This document shows positions 1 through 7,876 of a stretch of 64,000 nucleotides of DNA, piece by piece. This stretch comes from JACQGZ01 sp050695215. GTDB lineage: Bacteria > Sysuimicrobiota > Sysuimicrobiia > Sysuimicrobiales > Humicultoraceae. Each line of letters begins with the position of its first letter. Position 1 is the stretch's first letter. Location of the stretch: assembly GCA_050695215.1 (NCBI GenBank), contig JBOGSD010000004.1, positions 1-64,000 of the forward strand, written 5' to 3'. The notes beneath the pieces were generated by a model. The model did no database searches and had not been told where the DNA came from. It saw only the letters and a program-made list of their open reading frames with translations. The position numbers and the translations under genes are program-made.

Positions 1-389
1 AGATCGAGCACCGCATCGGCGGCGGCCACGGAGGCGGCATCCGGGAATGGATGGCCGGCCTCCCGCACCTCGACCCGCGCGGTGGGGACGGCATGCCCGT
101 ACTTGACGCTCACCACGCCTCCCTCCAGCCGGTCGCCGAGCACCCCCTCCAGCGCCGCGGCCATCGCCGCCGCCGCTTTCCCTCCTCCGACGACAAAGAC
201 ACCCAGGTACTCCCGGAGGTCTGACGTCTCACCGGCGACCGTCAGCCTGGTGCCGTCCACCTGCACGGCCCGCCGGATCGCGGCACCGGGATCGACGGCG
301 CCCAGGGCTCGCTCCAGGCAGCGCATCGCCGCCCGGCGCAACGGTTCGGTCTCCCGATTTCTGAAGAAGGCGTCAGGGAGCGGCCGCAT
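1..389 (-). CDS. Glycerate 2-kinase (DUF4147/MOFRL family), N-terminal part, cut by window edge
   Basis: Only the first 129 or so codons are in the window; the 3' end lies beyond base 1. The frame opens at an ATG whose complement is at 387-389 and reads MRPLPDAFFRNRETEPLRRA. A VVGGGKAAAAMA stretch and then EAGHPFPDAAS follow, which are the nucleotide-site and conserved N-terminal motifs of the DUF4147 domain of class II glycerate kinases (GckA/TtuD type, usually about 430 residues). These phosphorylate D-glycerate to 2-phosphoglycerate, downstream of glyoxylate and tartronate semialdehyde. The start overlaps the upstream metallo-hydrolase gene by 17 bases, so the two are probably translated together. 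Seen: motifs and overlap. Inferred: exact substrate. Confidence 0.85.
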   Translation of the reverse strand, partial: MRPLPDAFFRNRETEPLRRAAMRCLERALGAVDPGAAIRRAVQVDGTRLTVAGETSDLREYLGVFVVGGGKAAAAMAAALEGVLGDRLEGGVVSVKYGHAVPTARVEVREAGHPFPDAASVAAADAVLD

Positions 390-1227
390 CCACCGCAGCG
401 GCGGCCGGTGTCCTCCGGACGGGCCGCATCGCTTCCCAGGTGGGGCCGGCGCCGTTGGAGCGCACCGCCTCCACCGTCACCGCGCGGATCCCCTCGCGCT
501 CCAGCGCCCAGCGGACTGTGTCGCGCGCCAGAGGGAGCAGGTTGTTCACGTCGCTGAGGTGGATCAGCAGCACGCTTTGGGCCCGACCGCCGCGCGCGGC
601 CCGCAGCACCGCCTCGGCGGCGCGATCGTTGGAGAGGTGGCCGGTCCCGCTGATGATGCGGTTCTTCAGGAACCAGGGATAGGTGCCCACCCCCAGCAGC
701 CGAGGGTCGTAGTTGGCCTCCAGCAGGATCAGGTCCGCGGCGGGTAGCCGTTCCAGCAGTGGCGCGCTGAGATCTCCCAGGTCATAGGCCAGCAGGACGC
801 GCACACCGGCCGCCGTGAATAGGAAGCCGACCGGTTCGGCGGCGTCGTGCGGCAGCGGGAAGGGATCGACCTGGATGTCGCCGACCGGAAAGGGCGCACC
901 GGTGATGAACCGCTCCGTGGGAGCCCCTCCCAGGAACGGCGCCGCCCCGGCCAGCGTCCCCTCACTGCCGACAACGGGGATAGACGCGGCGCGGCTGAGC
1001 GGGCCGGCGCCGCGCGCGTGGTCATCGTGCTCGTGCGTGAGCAGGATGGCGGTGAGATCGGCGGGCGTCAGGTGCATCGGCGCCAGCAGCCGCCCGATCT
1101 GCTCGGCCGGCAGGCCGGCGTCCACGAGCAGGCGGGTCCGCCCGGCCTCGACCAGGATGGCGTTCCCGCCGCTGCCGCTGCGCAGCACCTGCACCCGGAT
1201 GCGGCCCTCCTGATCGGTCGCCGTCAC
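373..1227 (-). CDS. MBL-fold metallo-hydrolase, YycJ/WalJ-like
   Basis: A 284-residue metallo-beta-lactamase-fold hydrolase. The metal motif HEHDDH (H65, H67, D69, H70) follows strand LTAILLT, and the N-terminal LRSGSGGNAILVE segment and the later HLSDVNN segment resemble YycJ/WalJ-type single-domain members. In that family a nuclease or phosphodiesterase role is proposed; no substrate can be read here. The start overlaps the stop of the upstream sppA gene by 4 bases, and its own end overlaps the glycerate kinase start, making a three-gene unit sppA - MBL - glycerate kinase. No signal peptide is visible, so it should be cytoplasmic. The fold is certain, the function is not. Confidence 0.85.
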   Translation of the reverse strand: MTATDQEGRIRVQVLRSGSGGNAILVEAGRTRLLVDAGLPAEQIGRLLAPMHLTPADLTAILLTHEHDDHARGAGPLSRAASIPVVGSEGTLAGAAPFLGGAPTERFITGAPFPVGDIQVDPFPLPHDAAEPVGFLFTAAGVRVLLAYDLGDLSAPLLERLPAADLILLEANYDPRLLGVGTYPWFLKNRIISGTGHLSNDRAAEAVLRAARGGRAQSVLLIHLSDVNNLLPLARDTVRWALEREGIRAVTVEAVRSNGAGPTWEAMRPVRRTPAAAAVDAAAP

Positions 1228-2894
1228 ATCAGCAACAGGGTGCGCTCGTCCGCCAGGGCCCGCACCTGGCGGAGCCCCGTCACCGTCTCTTCAACGGCGG
1301 ACGCCCAGGAGGGCGAGGACGCCACTCGAGGGGGACGGACGGTCGCCACCGTCATCGCACGCCCTTCGGGGATGCCAGCGAGTTCGCGGGCCCGGCGCAC
1401 CGCCAGGGCGAAGTCGCCTAACTCGTCCACGAGGCCGCGCTCCAACGCCTGCCGGCCGGTCCAGACGCGGCCCCGCGCGATCGCCTCGATCTCCGCTTCC
1501 GGACGTCCGCGCCCGTCGGTGACGCGGCGCTTGAACCGGGTGTAGACGTCGGCCATCTCCGCCCGAATGCGCTCCCATTCCGTCTCGTTTAGCCGGGTGA
1601 ACCCGGAGAACATCGTGGCGGTCGTCCCGCGGGCCAGGACTTCACGGTGGAGGCCGTACCGTTCGTAGAGGTCGGTGAGCACGAACTTACCGGTGACCAC
1701 GCCGATCGACCCGGTGATGGTGGAGGGGCTGGCAATCACCCGGTGAGCCCCGCAGGCGACGTAGTACCCCCCGGAACCGGCCACATCCCCCATGAAGGCA
1801 ACGACCGGTCGGCGGCGTTTCACGCGCTCCACTTCGCGCCAGATGAGATCGGAGGCCAGCGCCGACCCTCCCCGTGAGTCCACGTAGAACACCACCGCTT
1901 TCACCCGCCGCATCCGTTCCACCGCCCGGAAGGCCCGCCCCACGGTCGCCGCACCGGCCAGATGCCGCCCGAGCAGAGGGATCGGCGCGGGGATGTCGCG
2001 GCTCTCACCGGGCACGATGGCCCCGCGCAGCGTCACCACCGCGATGATATCCTGCGCCGAGCGCCACTCGTACGGCAGCGGCACGCGGCGGCGGGCCTGG
2101 ACCCACGGCGCCACCCGCGCCGGATGTCCCTCCTGGCCCAGGCGGGCCGGCAGCTCGTCTTCGTAGAGGATGGCGTCCACGAGTCCCGCGGCCAGCGCCT
2201 CCGCCGCCGTGAAGGGGGCTCGGTCGATCGCCTCGCGGACCGCGTCGGGGGACACTCGCCGGGCCGCCGCGACGTCCTCGACCATCTGCCCGAGCGTGGA
2301 GTCGAGCAGCGCGTCCACCATCTCCCGGTGGGTCGGGGACATCGCCGCGCGGCGGAAAGGATCGGCGGCCGTCTTGTACTCGGCGATGCTGTCAAACTCC
2401 GGAGCGACGCCGAGCCGGTCCAAGGCGGCGCGAAAGAAGGTGACCTCGGTCCGCGGCCCCGTGATCGCCACAGACGCGCTCTCAGGCAGCACGATCTCGT
2501 CGGCCGCGGTGGCCAGGTAGTACTGCGGCAGCGAGACGGTCGTGAGGTAGACGATCACGCGGCGGCCGGCCCGGCGCACCGCCAGCAGCGCCTCGCGCAG
2601 CCGCTGCACGGTGGCGGTCCCCCCTCCGATCTCCCCCACCCGCATGATCACCCCGCGCACGCCCGGCGCGCGGACGAGCCGGTCGAGCGTCGCGCGTAGT
2701 TCCTCCAGGCTCTCTTCGGGCTGGCCCTCCAGGGCAATCACCCGCTGGGGGGAGAACCGCCGCCGGGGCACGCGGCGCTCCGGGTAGGAACCGGCCAGAT
2801 CCACGACGACGTACTCAGGGCTCGGACCCGCTGCGGCCAGTACGTTGGCCAGCAGCCGGAAGAGATTTCGGATCAAGTCGATCAGCACTCCCAT
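1224..2894 (-). CDS. sppA: Signal peptide peptidase SppA, 67K (two-domain) type
   Basis: 556 residues with two tandem Clp/crotonase-like domains, as in the long SppA (protease IV) that degrades cleaved signal peptides in the membrane. The N-terminal half carries the catalytic lysine in EYKTAADPF (K174), and the C-terminal half carries the nucleophile in GSGGYYVACGAH (S374), matching the Ser-Lys dyad split across domains in the family. An N-terminal hydrophobic stretch (about residues 3-23) can act as the membrane anchor. It starts 15 bases after the stop of the zincin gene and overlaps the next gene by 4 bases, so it is probably in the same transcript as both. Length and motifs agree with an active enzyme. 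Confidence 0.93.
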   Translation of the reverse strand: MGVLIDLIRNLFRLLANVLAAAGPSPEYVVVDLAGSYPERRVPRRRFSPQRVIALEGQPEESLEELRATLDRLVRAPGVRGVIMRVGEIGGGTATVQRLREALLAVRRAGRRVIVYLTTVSLPQYYLATAADEIVLPESASVAITGPRTEVTFFRAALDRLGVAPEFDSIAEYKTAADPFRRAAMSPTHREMVDALLDSTLGQMVEDVAAARRVSPDAVREAIDRAPFTAAEALAAGLVDAILYEDELPARLGQEGHPARVAPWVQARRRVPLPYEWRSAQDIIAVVTLRGAIVPGESRDIPAPIPLLGRHLAGAATVGRAFRAVERMRRVKAVVFYVDSRGGSALASDLIWREVERVKRRRPVVAFMGDVAGSGGYYVACGAHRVIASPSTITGSIGVVTGKFVLTDLYERYGLHREVLARGTTATMFSGFTRLNETEWERIRAEMADVYTRFKRRVTDGRGRPEAEIEAIARGRVWTGRQALERGLVDELGDFALAVRRARELAGIPEGRAMTVATVRPPRVASSPSWASAVEETVTGLRQVRALADERTLLLM

Positions 2895-2909
2895 GGCAGC
2901 CCGCCGCGG

Positions 2910-3290
2910 TCAGTCGTAGCCGAGATCGGCCAGCGCGTCCTCGTCGATCCCGAAATGGTGCGCCACCTCGTGGATCACCGTCCGGCGAATCTCTTCCCGG
3001 ATCTCCTCTGCGGACTCGCACGCCTCTTCCAGCGGCCCGCGGAAAATGGTAATCCGGTCAGGCAGCAGCGGATCGGCCAGGATTCCCCGTTCGATCAACG
3101 GCGTGCCCTCATACAGGCCGAACAGCTGATCCTCCGGCTCTATCCCCGCGCCCTCCAACTGCTCCGGTGTCGGCCACTCGGCGACGACAATCGCGACGTT
3201 GTCCATCCGCGCGCGCAGCACTTCCGGAATGCTGGCCAGGGCTTCCTCGACCAGCCGGTCGAAGACCTTGCGCCTGACGTTCATGGGCAC
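2910..3290 (-). CDS. Small zincin-like metallopeptidase (PF06262 type)
   Basis: A 126-residue protein with HEVAHHFGID at residues 107-116, the HExxHxxGxxD pattern of zincin metallopeptidases with a third ligand Asp. The length and the YEGTPLIERG and LPDRITIFRGP segments match the small bacterial zincin_1 family, whose substrates are unknown. The frame can start at GTG (3288-3290) or at an ATG two codons inside it; neither has a strong ribosome binding site. No signal peptide. It lies 15 bases upstream of sppA on the same strand, so a shared transcript is likely. Proteolysis is inferred from the motif only. Confidence 0.85.
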   Translation of the reverse strand: MPMNVRRKVFDRLVEEALASIPEVLRARMDNVAIVVAEWPTPEQLEGAGIEPEDQLFGLYEGTPLIERGILADPLLPDRITIFRGPLEEACESAEEIREEIRRTVIHEVAHHFGIDEDALADLGYD

Positions 3291-3317
3291 CGCCGGGGAG
3301 CGCGAAACTGCCGCGGC

Positions 3318-3617
3318 CTACTCTTCAGGCCACCGGCGGAGGAGGTAGTCGCGGCCTCCCCTCTCCACGAGATCGACGATCTCGGTCATCAATTCTCGGA
3401 ATTCTTCACTCTGCCGGAGTTGCTCAAATGCCGCTTCATAGGCGGCCAGGCTGGGCCACTCCGTCTCCCAGGTGACGACAAAGAGGTCGCCGGAGAGGTC
3501 GGTGTAGATGCGCGCGCGGCGTTCCGCTTCCAGCGTCACCGAGATGCCCTTGAGCAACTCCACCACCGTCGACGCCGCGCCCCACTTCGTCCGGAACCAG
3601 GTGCGCACCAGGATCAT
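3318..3617 (-). CDS. Small protein of the dimeric alpha-beta barrel type, NIPSNAP/Dabb-like
   Basis: 99 residues. The pattern of a short strand (MILVRTWFRTKWG), a helix containing a variable region, a strand with FVVTWETEW, and a helix AAYEAAFEQLRQSEEFRELM ending near ERGGRDYLLRRW resembles NIPSNAP or Dabb ferredoxin-like dimers. Members bind small molecules or act as unusual oxygenases, but nothing here gives a substrate. It lies between the ArsR gene and the zincin gene on the same strand, with 27 bases to the zincin start. Family assignment is by overall pattern, not by a diagnostic motif. Confidence 0.6.
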   Translation of the reverse strand: MILVRTWFRTKWGAASTVVELLKGISVTLEAERRARIYTDLSGDLFVVTWETEWPSLAAYEAAFEQLRQSEEFRELMTEIVDLVERGGRDYLLRRWPEE

Positions 3618-3732
3618 GGAGGGGCTGTTCGTCGGCCTCCGGCGCGGTCCCTCTGCGCCGCTACGCCGCGGCGAGCGCGGGCAGCCGGATCAGGAACTCC
3701 ATGGGATTCATTCAGATCCCCTCCCCGTGGGC

Positions 3733-4083
3733 TCACGATCTGGGGTGTCGTCGGCGCTCATCCTCTTCGACCACGCGCTTCAACACGGCGAGCCGTTCGG
3801 TCCAGTACGCTTCATAGTGGCGCAGCCACTCCCGATACATCTGGCGGAGGGGGGCCGGGTTGAGGCGGTACCAGCGCTCGCGGCCCTCCTTTGCCCCCGT
3901 GACGAAACCGGACCGGCGCAGCACCCGCAGGTGCCGGCTCACCGCTGGCCGGCTGACGATCGGAAACCGCGCCGCGATGTCGCCCGCACGCAGCGGCCCC
4001 TCCTCTCGGAGCAGGTCGAGGATATGCCGGCGCGTGGCGTCGGCCACGGCGCGAAAGGGCGAGGAGCGGATTGCTGGACGCAT
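3733..4083 (-). CDS. ArsR-family winged-helix transcriptional regulator
   Basis: 116 residues. The core FRAVADATRRHILDLLREEG, GDIAARFPIVSRPAVSRHL and LRRSGFVTGAKEGRERWYRL is a textbook ArsR winged helix, with recognition helix SRPAVSRHLRVL. There is no CVC metal motif, so it is more likely of the class that senses other signals, or none, and often controls small SRPBCC or membrane genes. Its start lies 33 bases from an imperfect palindrome at 4117-4140 that sits between it and a divergent membrane protein gene. Autorepression and control of that neighbour are inferred from this position. Confidence 0.9.
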   Translation of the reverse strand: MRPAIRSSPFRAVADATRRHILDLLREEGPLRAGDIAARFPIVSRPAVSRHLRVLRRSGFVTGAKEGRERWYRLNPAPLRQMYREWLRHYEAYWTERLAVLKRVVEEDERRRHPRS

Positions 4084-4116
4084 CGGGACTACTCTGCGTC
4101 GCCTCCCGTGCCCAAT

Positions 4117-4140
4117 TTACGTAACATGATGGTTACATAA
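4117..4140. promoter_or_regulatory. Candidate ArsR operator, imperfect palindrome
   Basis: Arms TTACGTAAC (4117-4125) and GTTACATAA (4132-4140) are inverted copies with one mismatch around a 6-base centre. The site lies between the divergent ArsR gene and the small membrane protein gene, where an ArsR dimer would block both promoters. The A/T content is far above that of the flanks. Binding is inferred. Confidence 0.6.
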
Positions 4141-4218
4141 GGTCCTGTGCCCCGTCAAGGTCCGCAGGTGCGCCGCGCCGCGGCGACGAATGGTCCATCC
4201 TTTGGAGGTGCGCACGCC

Positions 4219-4596
4219 GTGAAGATGATGAACCAGACCGTGGGTCTGCGGCCGGCCCTGCTGGTCTCGGGTTTCTACTCGGTGATCGTCGGTTTCATCC
4301 TCCTCTTCCCCTCCCTCTCCACCATGGTCTTCGGACGCCCGGTCACCGATGCGGCCGTGGAAACGGGGTGGGGCACGAGCATCATCGCGACCGGGATCCT
4401 CGCTCTGGGGGCCGCCACCAATGTGCAGCGCTACGGCGGGCTGGCGCCGCTCTTCGCGGCGGGTACGACGATCGTGACCTTCGGGCTGCTCTACTTCTTC
4501 CTCACGGGGGTCTACGAGGCGCGCGCGGTCCTGGTCCCGATCATCATCAACGCGCTGCTGATCGCCTGGATCTGGTCCGCGCGTCCCAAGGAGTAG
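4219..4596 (+). CDS. Small integral membrane protein of unknown function
   Basis: About 125 residues with four hydrophobic segments: ALLVSGFYSVIVGFILLF, SIIATGILALGAA, LAPLFAAGTTIVTFGLLYF and AVLVPIIINALLIAWIW, so a four-helix membrane protein. I do not recognise a family. The GTG at 4219 is chosen because GGAGG at 4204-4208 stands 10 bases upstream; an upstream GTG at 4147 in the same frame has no such site, and ATG 4225 would be 16 bases away. It is divergent from the ArsR gene across the palindrome and is the likely target of that regulator. Confidence 0.7.
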   Translation: MKMMNQTVGLRPALLVSGFYSVIVGFILLFPSLSTMVFGRPVTDAAVETGWGTSIIATGILALGAATNVQRYGGLAPLFAAGTTIVTFGLLYFFLTGVYEARAVLVPIIINALLIAWIWSARPKE

Positions 4597-4674
4597 CAGG
4601 GCGAGGAGGGATCCGCCCCGCTTCAGAACGACAGGATACTTCCGCGGTGCAGACCCCTCCTCACCCTCACCCAC

Positions 4675-6396
4675 TCAATCCAGAAACAGCGGTACCACCC
4701 GGGACTGGCGCACGTCCACCAGGCCGCGGTCAGTCAACTTCAGTTCGGGGATCACGGAGAGGGCCAGGAACGAGAGGGTCATAAAGGGGTCTTCCAGCGG
4801 GGAGCCCATGCGGCGGGCCGCGCTCAGGAGCGCGCGCATGCCTGCGGCCACCTCTTCCACCGGCTGATCGGACATCAGCCCGGCGATCGGCAGCGGCAGG
4901 GTAACGACTTCCCGTCCAGCCGCGGCAACCAGCCCACCCTGCATCTCCAGAATCAGGTCCACGGCCGCGCGCATGTCCTCGTCGTTGGTGCCCGCGACGA
5001 TGATGTTGTGCGCGTCGTGCGCCACGCTGGAGGCCAGCGCGCCGATGGTCAGCCCGAAGCCCCGCACGAAGCCCAGGCCGATCCGGCCGGTGCCGCCGTG
5101 CCGCTCGATCACGGCCATCTTGAGCAGATCCCGCCCGGGGTCGGCCGCCGCCTCCCCGTGCTGGAAGGCGATCTCCGCCTCGCCGGCCCGTGTGACGACC
5201 TGGTTGGGGACGACCTCGATCACGCGCACGCGGCCTGTCGGCACGGACCCTGGCACCGGGATGCGAAAGTGCAGCGTGCCGCGGGGCACGTTCACCGAGC
5301 CGCGCACCGTGGGAAGCTCGGGGCGCGGGTACGGCAACAGCGCCCCATCCTGCGCCACCAGCCGCCCGTGCCGGTAGACCCGCCGGGGCTGGGGAGCGCG
5401 CAGGTCGTCGAAGACGATCAAGTCGGCCAGCCTTCCCGGCGTCACCGCGCCCCGGTCGCGCAGGCCGAAGTACTCGGCGGCGTTCAGGCTGCCCAGCTGC
5501 AGGGCCAGCAGGGGATCGAGCCCGAGGCCGATCGCTTGACGCACCATCGCGTCGATGTGCCCTTCCTCCAGCAGATGGAGCGGGGTGCGGTCGTCCGTGA
5601 CGAACATAAAGCGGCGCGCGTTCTGCGGCGTCACCAGCGGCAGCAGGTCTCGGAGGTTGCGGGCGGGGGTGGCCTCGCGGATCATCACCACCAGCCCGCG
5701 CTGCAGCTTCTCCCGCGCCTCGGCGGGCGTGGTGCACTCGTGGTCGGAGCCGATTCCCGCGGCGACGTAGGCGTTGAGGTCGCGCCCGGACACCCCGGGG
5801 GCGTGACCGTCCATGAGCCGCCCGTTCGCGGCGCGCAGCTTGGCCAGGACCTCGGCGTCGCCGGCGAGCAGCCCGGGGTAGTTCATCATCTCAGCCAGCC
5901 CCAGCACCCACTTGTCTTGAAGAAGCGTCTCCAGGTCGTAGGCGGAGACCTCCGCGCCGGCGGACTCCAACGGTCCGGCGGGCACGCAGGATGAGGCCAT
6001 GACGAACACCGACAGCGGATTGTACTTGGCGGCCTGCAGCATGTAGCGGATGCCGGACATGCCCAGGACGTTGGCGATCTCGTGGGGATCGGCGATGACG
6101 GTCGTGGTGCCGTGCGGCACCACCGCGCGGGCAAACTCCGGCACGCTGACCATGGCGCTCTCGATGTGCACGTGCCCGTCGATGAAGCCCGGCGCCAGGT
6201 AGGCACCGGCCAGATCGTGGCTGTCGGCAGCCAGGTAGGCGCCCGGTGGCCCCAGCCCGGCGATGCGGTCGCCCGCGATGGCCATCTCCGCCTCCATCAC
6301 CTCCAGCCCGTAGAGATCGACGACCCGAGCGTTGCGCAGGAGCAGGTCGGCGGGACGCAGGCCGCGGGCGATCTGAATCAACGCGGGGAGATCCAT
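4675..6396 (-). CDS. ade: Adenine deaminase
   Basis: About 573 residues, the usual length of Ade-type adenine deaminase (adenine to hypoxanthine plus ammonia; amidohydrolase superfamily, Mn/Fe-dependent). The metal-binding GHVHIESAMVSVPEFA segment, GTTTVIADPHEIANVLG and the later DGHAPG and GIGSDHECTT segments are characteristic. A second domain follows, with IVAGTNDEDM near the C terminus. The ATG at 6394-6396 is preferred because GAGGTG stands just upstream; a GTG at 6400-6402 in the same frame is possible. It is divergent from a purine-type phosphoribosyltransferase gene, so adenine can be deaminated or salvaged here. Confidence 0.95.
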   Translation of the reverse strand: MDLPALIQIARGLRPADLLLRNARVVDLYGLEVMEAEMAIAGDRIAGLGPPGAYLAADSHDLAGAYLAPGFIDGHVHIESAMVSVPEFARAVVPHGTTTVIADPHEIANVLGMSGIRYMLQAAKYNPLSVFVMASSCVPAGPLESAGAEVSAYDLETLLQDKWVLGLAEMMNYPGLLAGDAEVLAKLRAANGRLMDGHAPGVSGRDLNAYVAAGIGSDHECTTPAEAREKLQRGLVVMIREATPARNLRDLLPLVTPQNARRFMFVTDDRTPLHLLEEGHIDAMVRQAIGLGLDPLLALQLGSLNAAEYFGLRDRGAVTPGRLADLIVFDDLRAPQPRRVYRHGRLVAQDGALLPYPRPELPTVRGSVNVPRGTLHFRIPVPGSVPTGRVRVIEVVPNQVVTRAGEAEIAFQHGEAAADPGRDLLKMAVIERHGGTGRIGLGFVRGFGLTIGALASSVAHDAHNIIVAGTNDEDMRAAVDLILEMQGGLVAAAGREVVTLPLPIAGLMSDQPVEEVAAGMRALLSAARRMGSPLEDPFMTLSFLALSVIPELKLTDRGLVDVRQSRVVPLFLD

Positions 6397-6511
6397 TGGC
6401 ACCTCGTTCCCCGGGGTTCGAGTGCCTTCCTGCGGCGGCAGGCATCGCTTCCGCGCGACAAGAACCTCTTAGGGCCAGATCAGACGGCACACTCCCGCCC
6501 AGAGGTGAGCC
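6397..6511. promoter_or_regulatory. Divergent promoter region between ade and the phosphoribosyltransferase gene
   Basis: 115 bases separate the two divergent starts. I see a short hairpin CCTGC-GGCG-GCAGG (6429-6442) but no clear sigma-70 hexamers and no purine riboswitch pattern. GAGGTGAG at 6502-6509 is the ribosome binding site of the plus-strand gene. Confidence 0.35.
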
Positions 6512-7090
6512 ATGCCCCACATCCTGCCGTTCCGCGGACAGCCCACCTACGATCTCGAAATCGCCGGGACGGTGCGCACACTGCCGCTGATCCAGGTGGC
6601 ACCCGACACCTGGATCGCCTACTACTACAGCCTCGGAGACACCGAGGTGATCGACCGGGCGGCGCGGCTCCTGGCGCCCCAGCTGGAATCCTGCGACCTC
6701 TTCGTCACCACCGAAACCAAGGGTATTCCCCTGGCGCACGCCATCGCCACCTACCTGGGGCTGAAGCCGTACGTGGTGTGTCGCAAAGAAATCCGGCCGT
6801 TCATGCTCTCGCCCCTGGTCGTGCGCTACAAACCCATCACCGCCAAGACGGAGCAGGAACTCTTCATGGACGGGCGCGACGCGAAGAAGGTGCGGGGAAA
6901 GAGAATCGGCATTGTGGACGACATCGTCAGCACCGGCGAGACCCTACAGGCGATGGGCGACTTGGTGAAGCAGGCCGGCGGCGAGGTTGTCGCCAAGGCC
7001 GCCCTCCTGCTGGAGGGCGAGGAGTGGAAAGACGTCGTCAACGTGGGCATCCTTCCAGTGTTCAAACTGCCGAACCGGAGCGACCAGTGA
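6512..7090 (+). CDS. Purine-type phosphoribosyltransferase (APRT-like)
   Basis: 192 residues of the type I phosphoribosyltransferase fold. The PRPP-binding loop is GIVDDIVSTGET, the standard hydrophobic-VDD-hydrophobic-x-TG pattern, and TTETKGIPLAHAIATYLGL precedes it as in adenine/xanthine enzymes. The product would be a nucleotide from a free base and PRPP. Substrate choice (adenine, xanthine or hypoxanthine) is not readable; the divergent adenine deaminase suggests a purine. The start is set by GAGGTGAG just upstream. The 3' end overlaps the convergent toxin gene by 29 bases, which may produce antisense effects. Confidence 0.85.
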   Translation: MPHILPFRGQPTYDLEIAGTVRTLPLIQVAPDTWIAYYYSLGDTEVIDRAARLLAPQLESCDLFVTTETKGIPLAHAIATYLGLKPYVVCRKEIRPFMLSPLVVRYKPITAKTEQELFMDGRDAKKVRGKRIGIVDDIVSTGETLQAMGDLVKQAGGEVVAKAALLLEGEEWKDVVNVGILPVFKLPNRSDQ

Positions 7091-7373
7091 TGTCCTTCAA
7101 CATCTGATAGACGTCTCGCTCTTTGCCCGGTTGGCGCTTCCCGATCAGGTAGATCCACCATGTGTCTGACTCGGAGTCGTATCCATAGACCAGACGGTAG
7201 ACGTTACGGAGTCGTATCCGGCGAAATCGATCCAGAGGAGGTTCCAACGGCAGTCCCATTTCGGGGTTGGTGGCGATGCTCTCTGCGGCCGCAATGGCCT
7301 CCTTTTGCGCCCATTTCGGAAGACGCTGTAAGTCTTCGTTGAAACAACGACGAGTGAATCGGACATCCGCCAC
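7062..7373 (-). CDS. RelE/ParE-family toxin
   Basis: 103 residues, starting at GTG. Segments RFTRRCFNEDLQRLPKWAQ, RIRLRNVYRLVYGYD and IYLIGKRQPGKERDVYQML match the RelE/ParE fold: two helices, then strands with conserved basic residues. RelE members cut mRNA in the ribosome and ParE members poison gyrase; the sequence does not settle which. It follows its antitoxin gene by 3 bases. Its 3' end runs 29 bases into the end of the convergent phosphoribosyltransferase gene. Confidence 0.85.
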   Translation of the reverse strand: MADVRFTRRCFNEDLQRLPKWAQKEAIAAAESIATNPEMGLPLEPPLDRFRRIRLRNVYRLVYGYDSESDTWWIYLIGKRQPGKERDVYQMLKDITGRSGSAV

Positions 7374-7376
7374 GTC

Positions 7377-7685
7377 CTACGCGGGGAGTCCAAGCAGGCG
7401 CTTTGCTTGCTCGATACTTACCCCTCGCCCGCGCCGGACGTCCTGCTCGCTTTGGAGCAGCCTCTGCATGGCCTCGGGATCGGCAAGGAGCGCTGCCGTT
7501 TCGTCGGCCGCCTCAACCCGTTCCAGAAGGGACAGCCATGCCTCACGGTCGACGATCGTCACCAAACGCTTCCCCGCCGCAATCGTGACGGGGGTCCCTT
7601 TGCTGGCCTTGTCGAGGAGCTCGGGAAGGCGCCTCCGGGCTTCTGTTGCCCCCGAGACGATGGTTTCTCTGGCTGTCTTGGCCAT
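7377..7685 (-). CDS. Phd/YefM-family antitoxin
   Basis: 102 residues. The N-terminal half (EARRRLPELLDKASKGTPVTI, then GKRLVTIVDREAWLSLL) is the Phd/YefM DNA-binding domain; the C-terminal half (about residues 60-102) is the charged, flexible part that would wrap the toxin. AAGGAG stands 11 bases before the ATG at 7683-7685. It precedes the toxin gene, as usual, and should repress the pair from the inverted repeat at 7712-7729. Confidence 0.85.
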   Translation of the reverse strand: MAKTARETIVSGATEARRRLPELLDKASKGTPVTIAAGKRLVTIVDREAWLSLLERVEAADETAALLADPEAMQRLLQSEQDVRRGRGVSIEQAKRLLGLPA

Positions 7686-7709
7686 GGTCGTCTACGCTCC
7701 TTACCAATA

Positions 7710-7729
7710 ATTGTACCATATTTGGTGCA
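7710..7729 (-). promoter_or_regulatory. Promoter/operator of the RelE-Phd pair
   Basis: On the minus strand TACAAT (complement of 7710-7715) is a good -10 hexamer. It overlaps an inverted repeat, TGTACCA (7712-7718) and TGGTGCA (7723-7729), matching at 6 of 7 pairs around a 4-base centre. This fits autorepression by the antitoxin. No convincing -35 hexamer was found. Confidence 0.5.
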
Positions 7730-7823
7730 GAAATTGGCTCAAATCACGCGGATGAAACTGTGTCATCGCTGAAGGCGTGAGGCCCGAACAGCCCTCGCGA
7801 GTACGCCGGGGCCGAAAGGCGAG

Positions 7824-7849
7824 GGGCGGCCGATCACATCCGGCCGCCC
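7824..7849 (-). terminator. GC-rich hairpin after the BMP importer operon
   Basis: GGGCGGCCG (7824-7832) and CGGCCGCCC (7841-7849) form a perfect 9-bp stem around an 8-base loop. It lies 27 bases past the stop of the substrate-binding protein gene. No T-run follows, so termination is inferred from position and stem strength. Confidence 0.5.
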
Positions 7850-7876
7850 GCCGTCCTCTCTCTCCGGTCGTCCTGC

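Noticed and set aside
3661..3711. Mini open frame of 16 codons on the minus strand with GAGGGG upstream
   Set aside because: Too short to support and without a known family; could be a remnant between the ArsR and NIPSNAP-like genes.
6408..6432. GGTTCGAGT, a T-loop-like sequence
   Set aside because: No pairing T stem, anticodon arm or acceptor stem around it, so not a tRNA.
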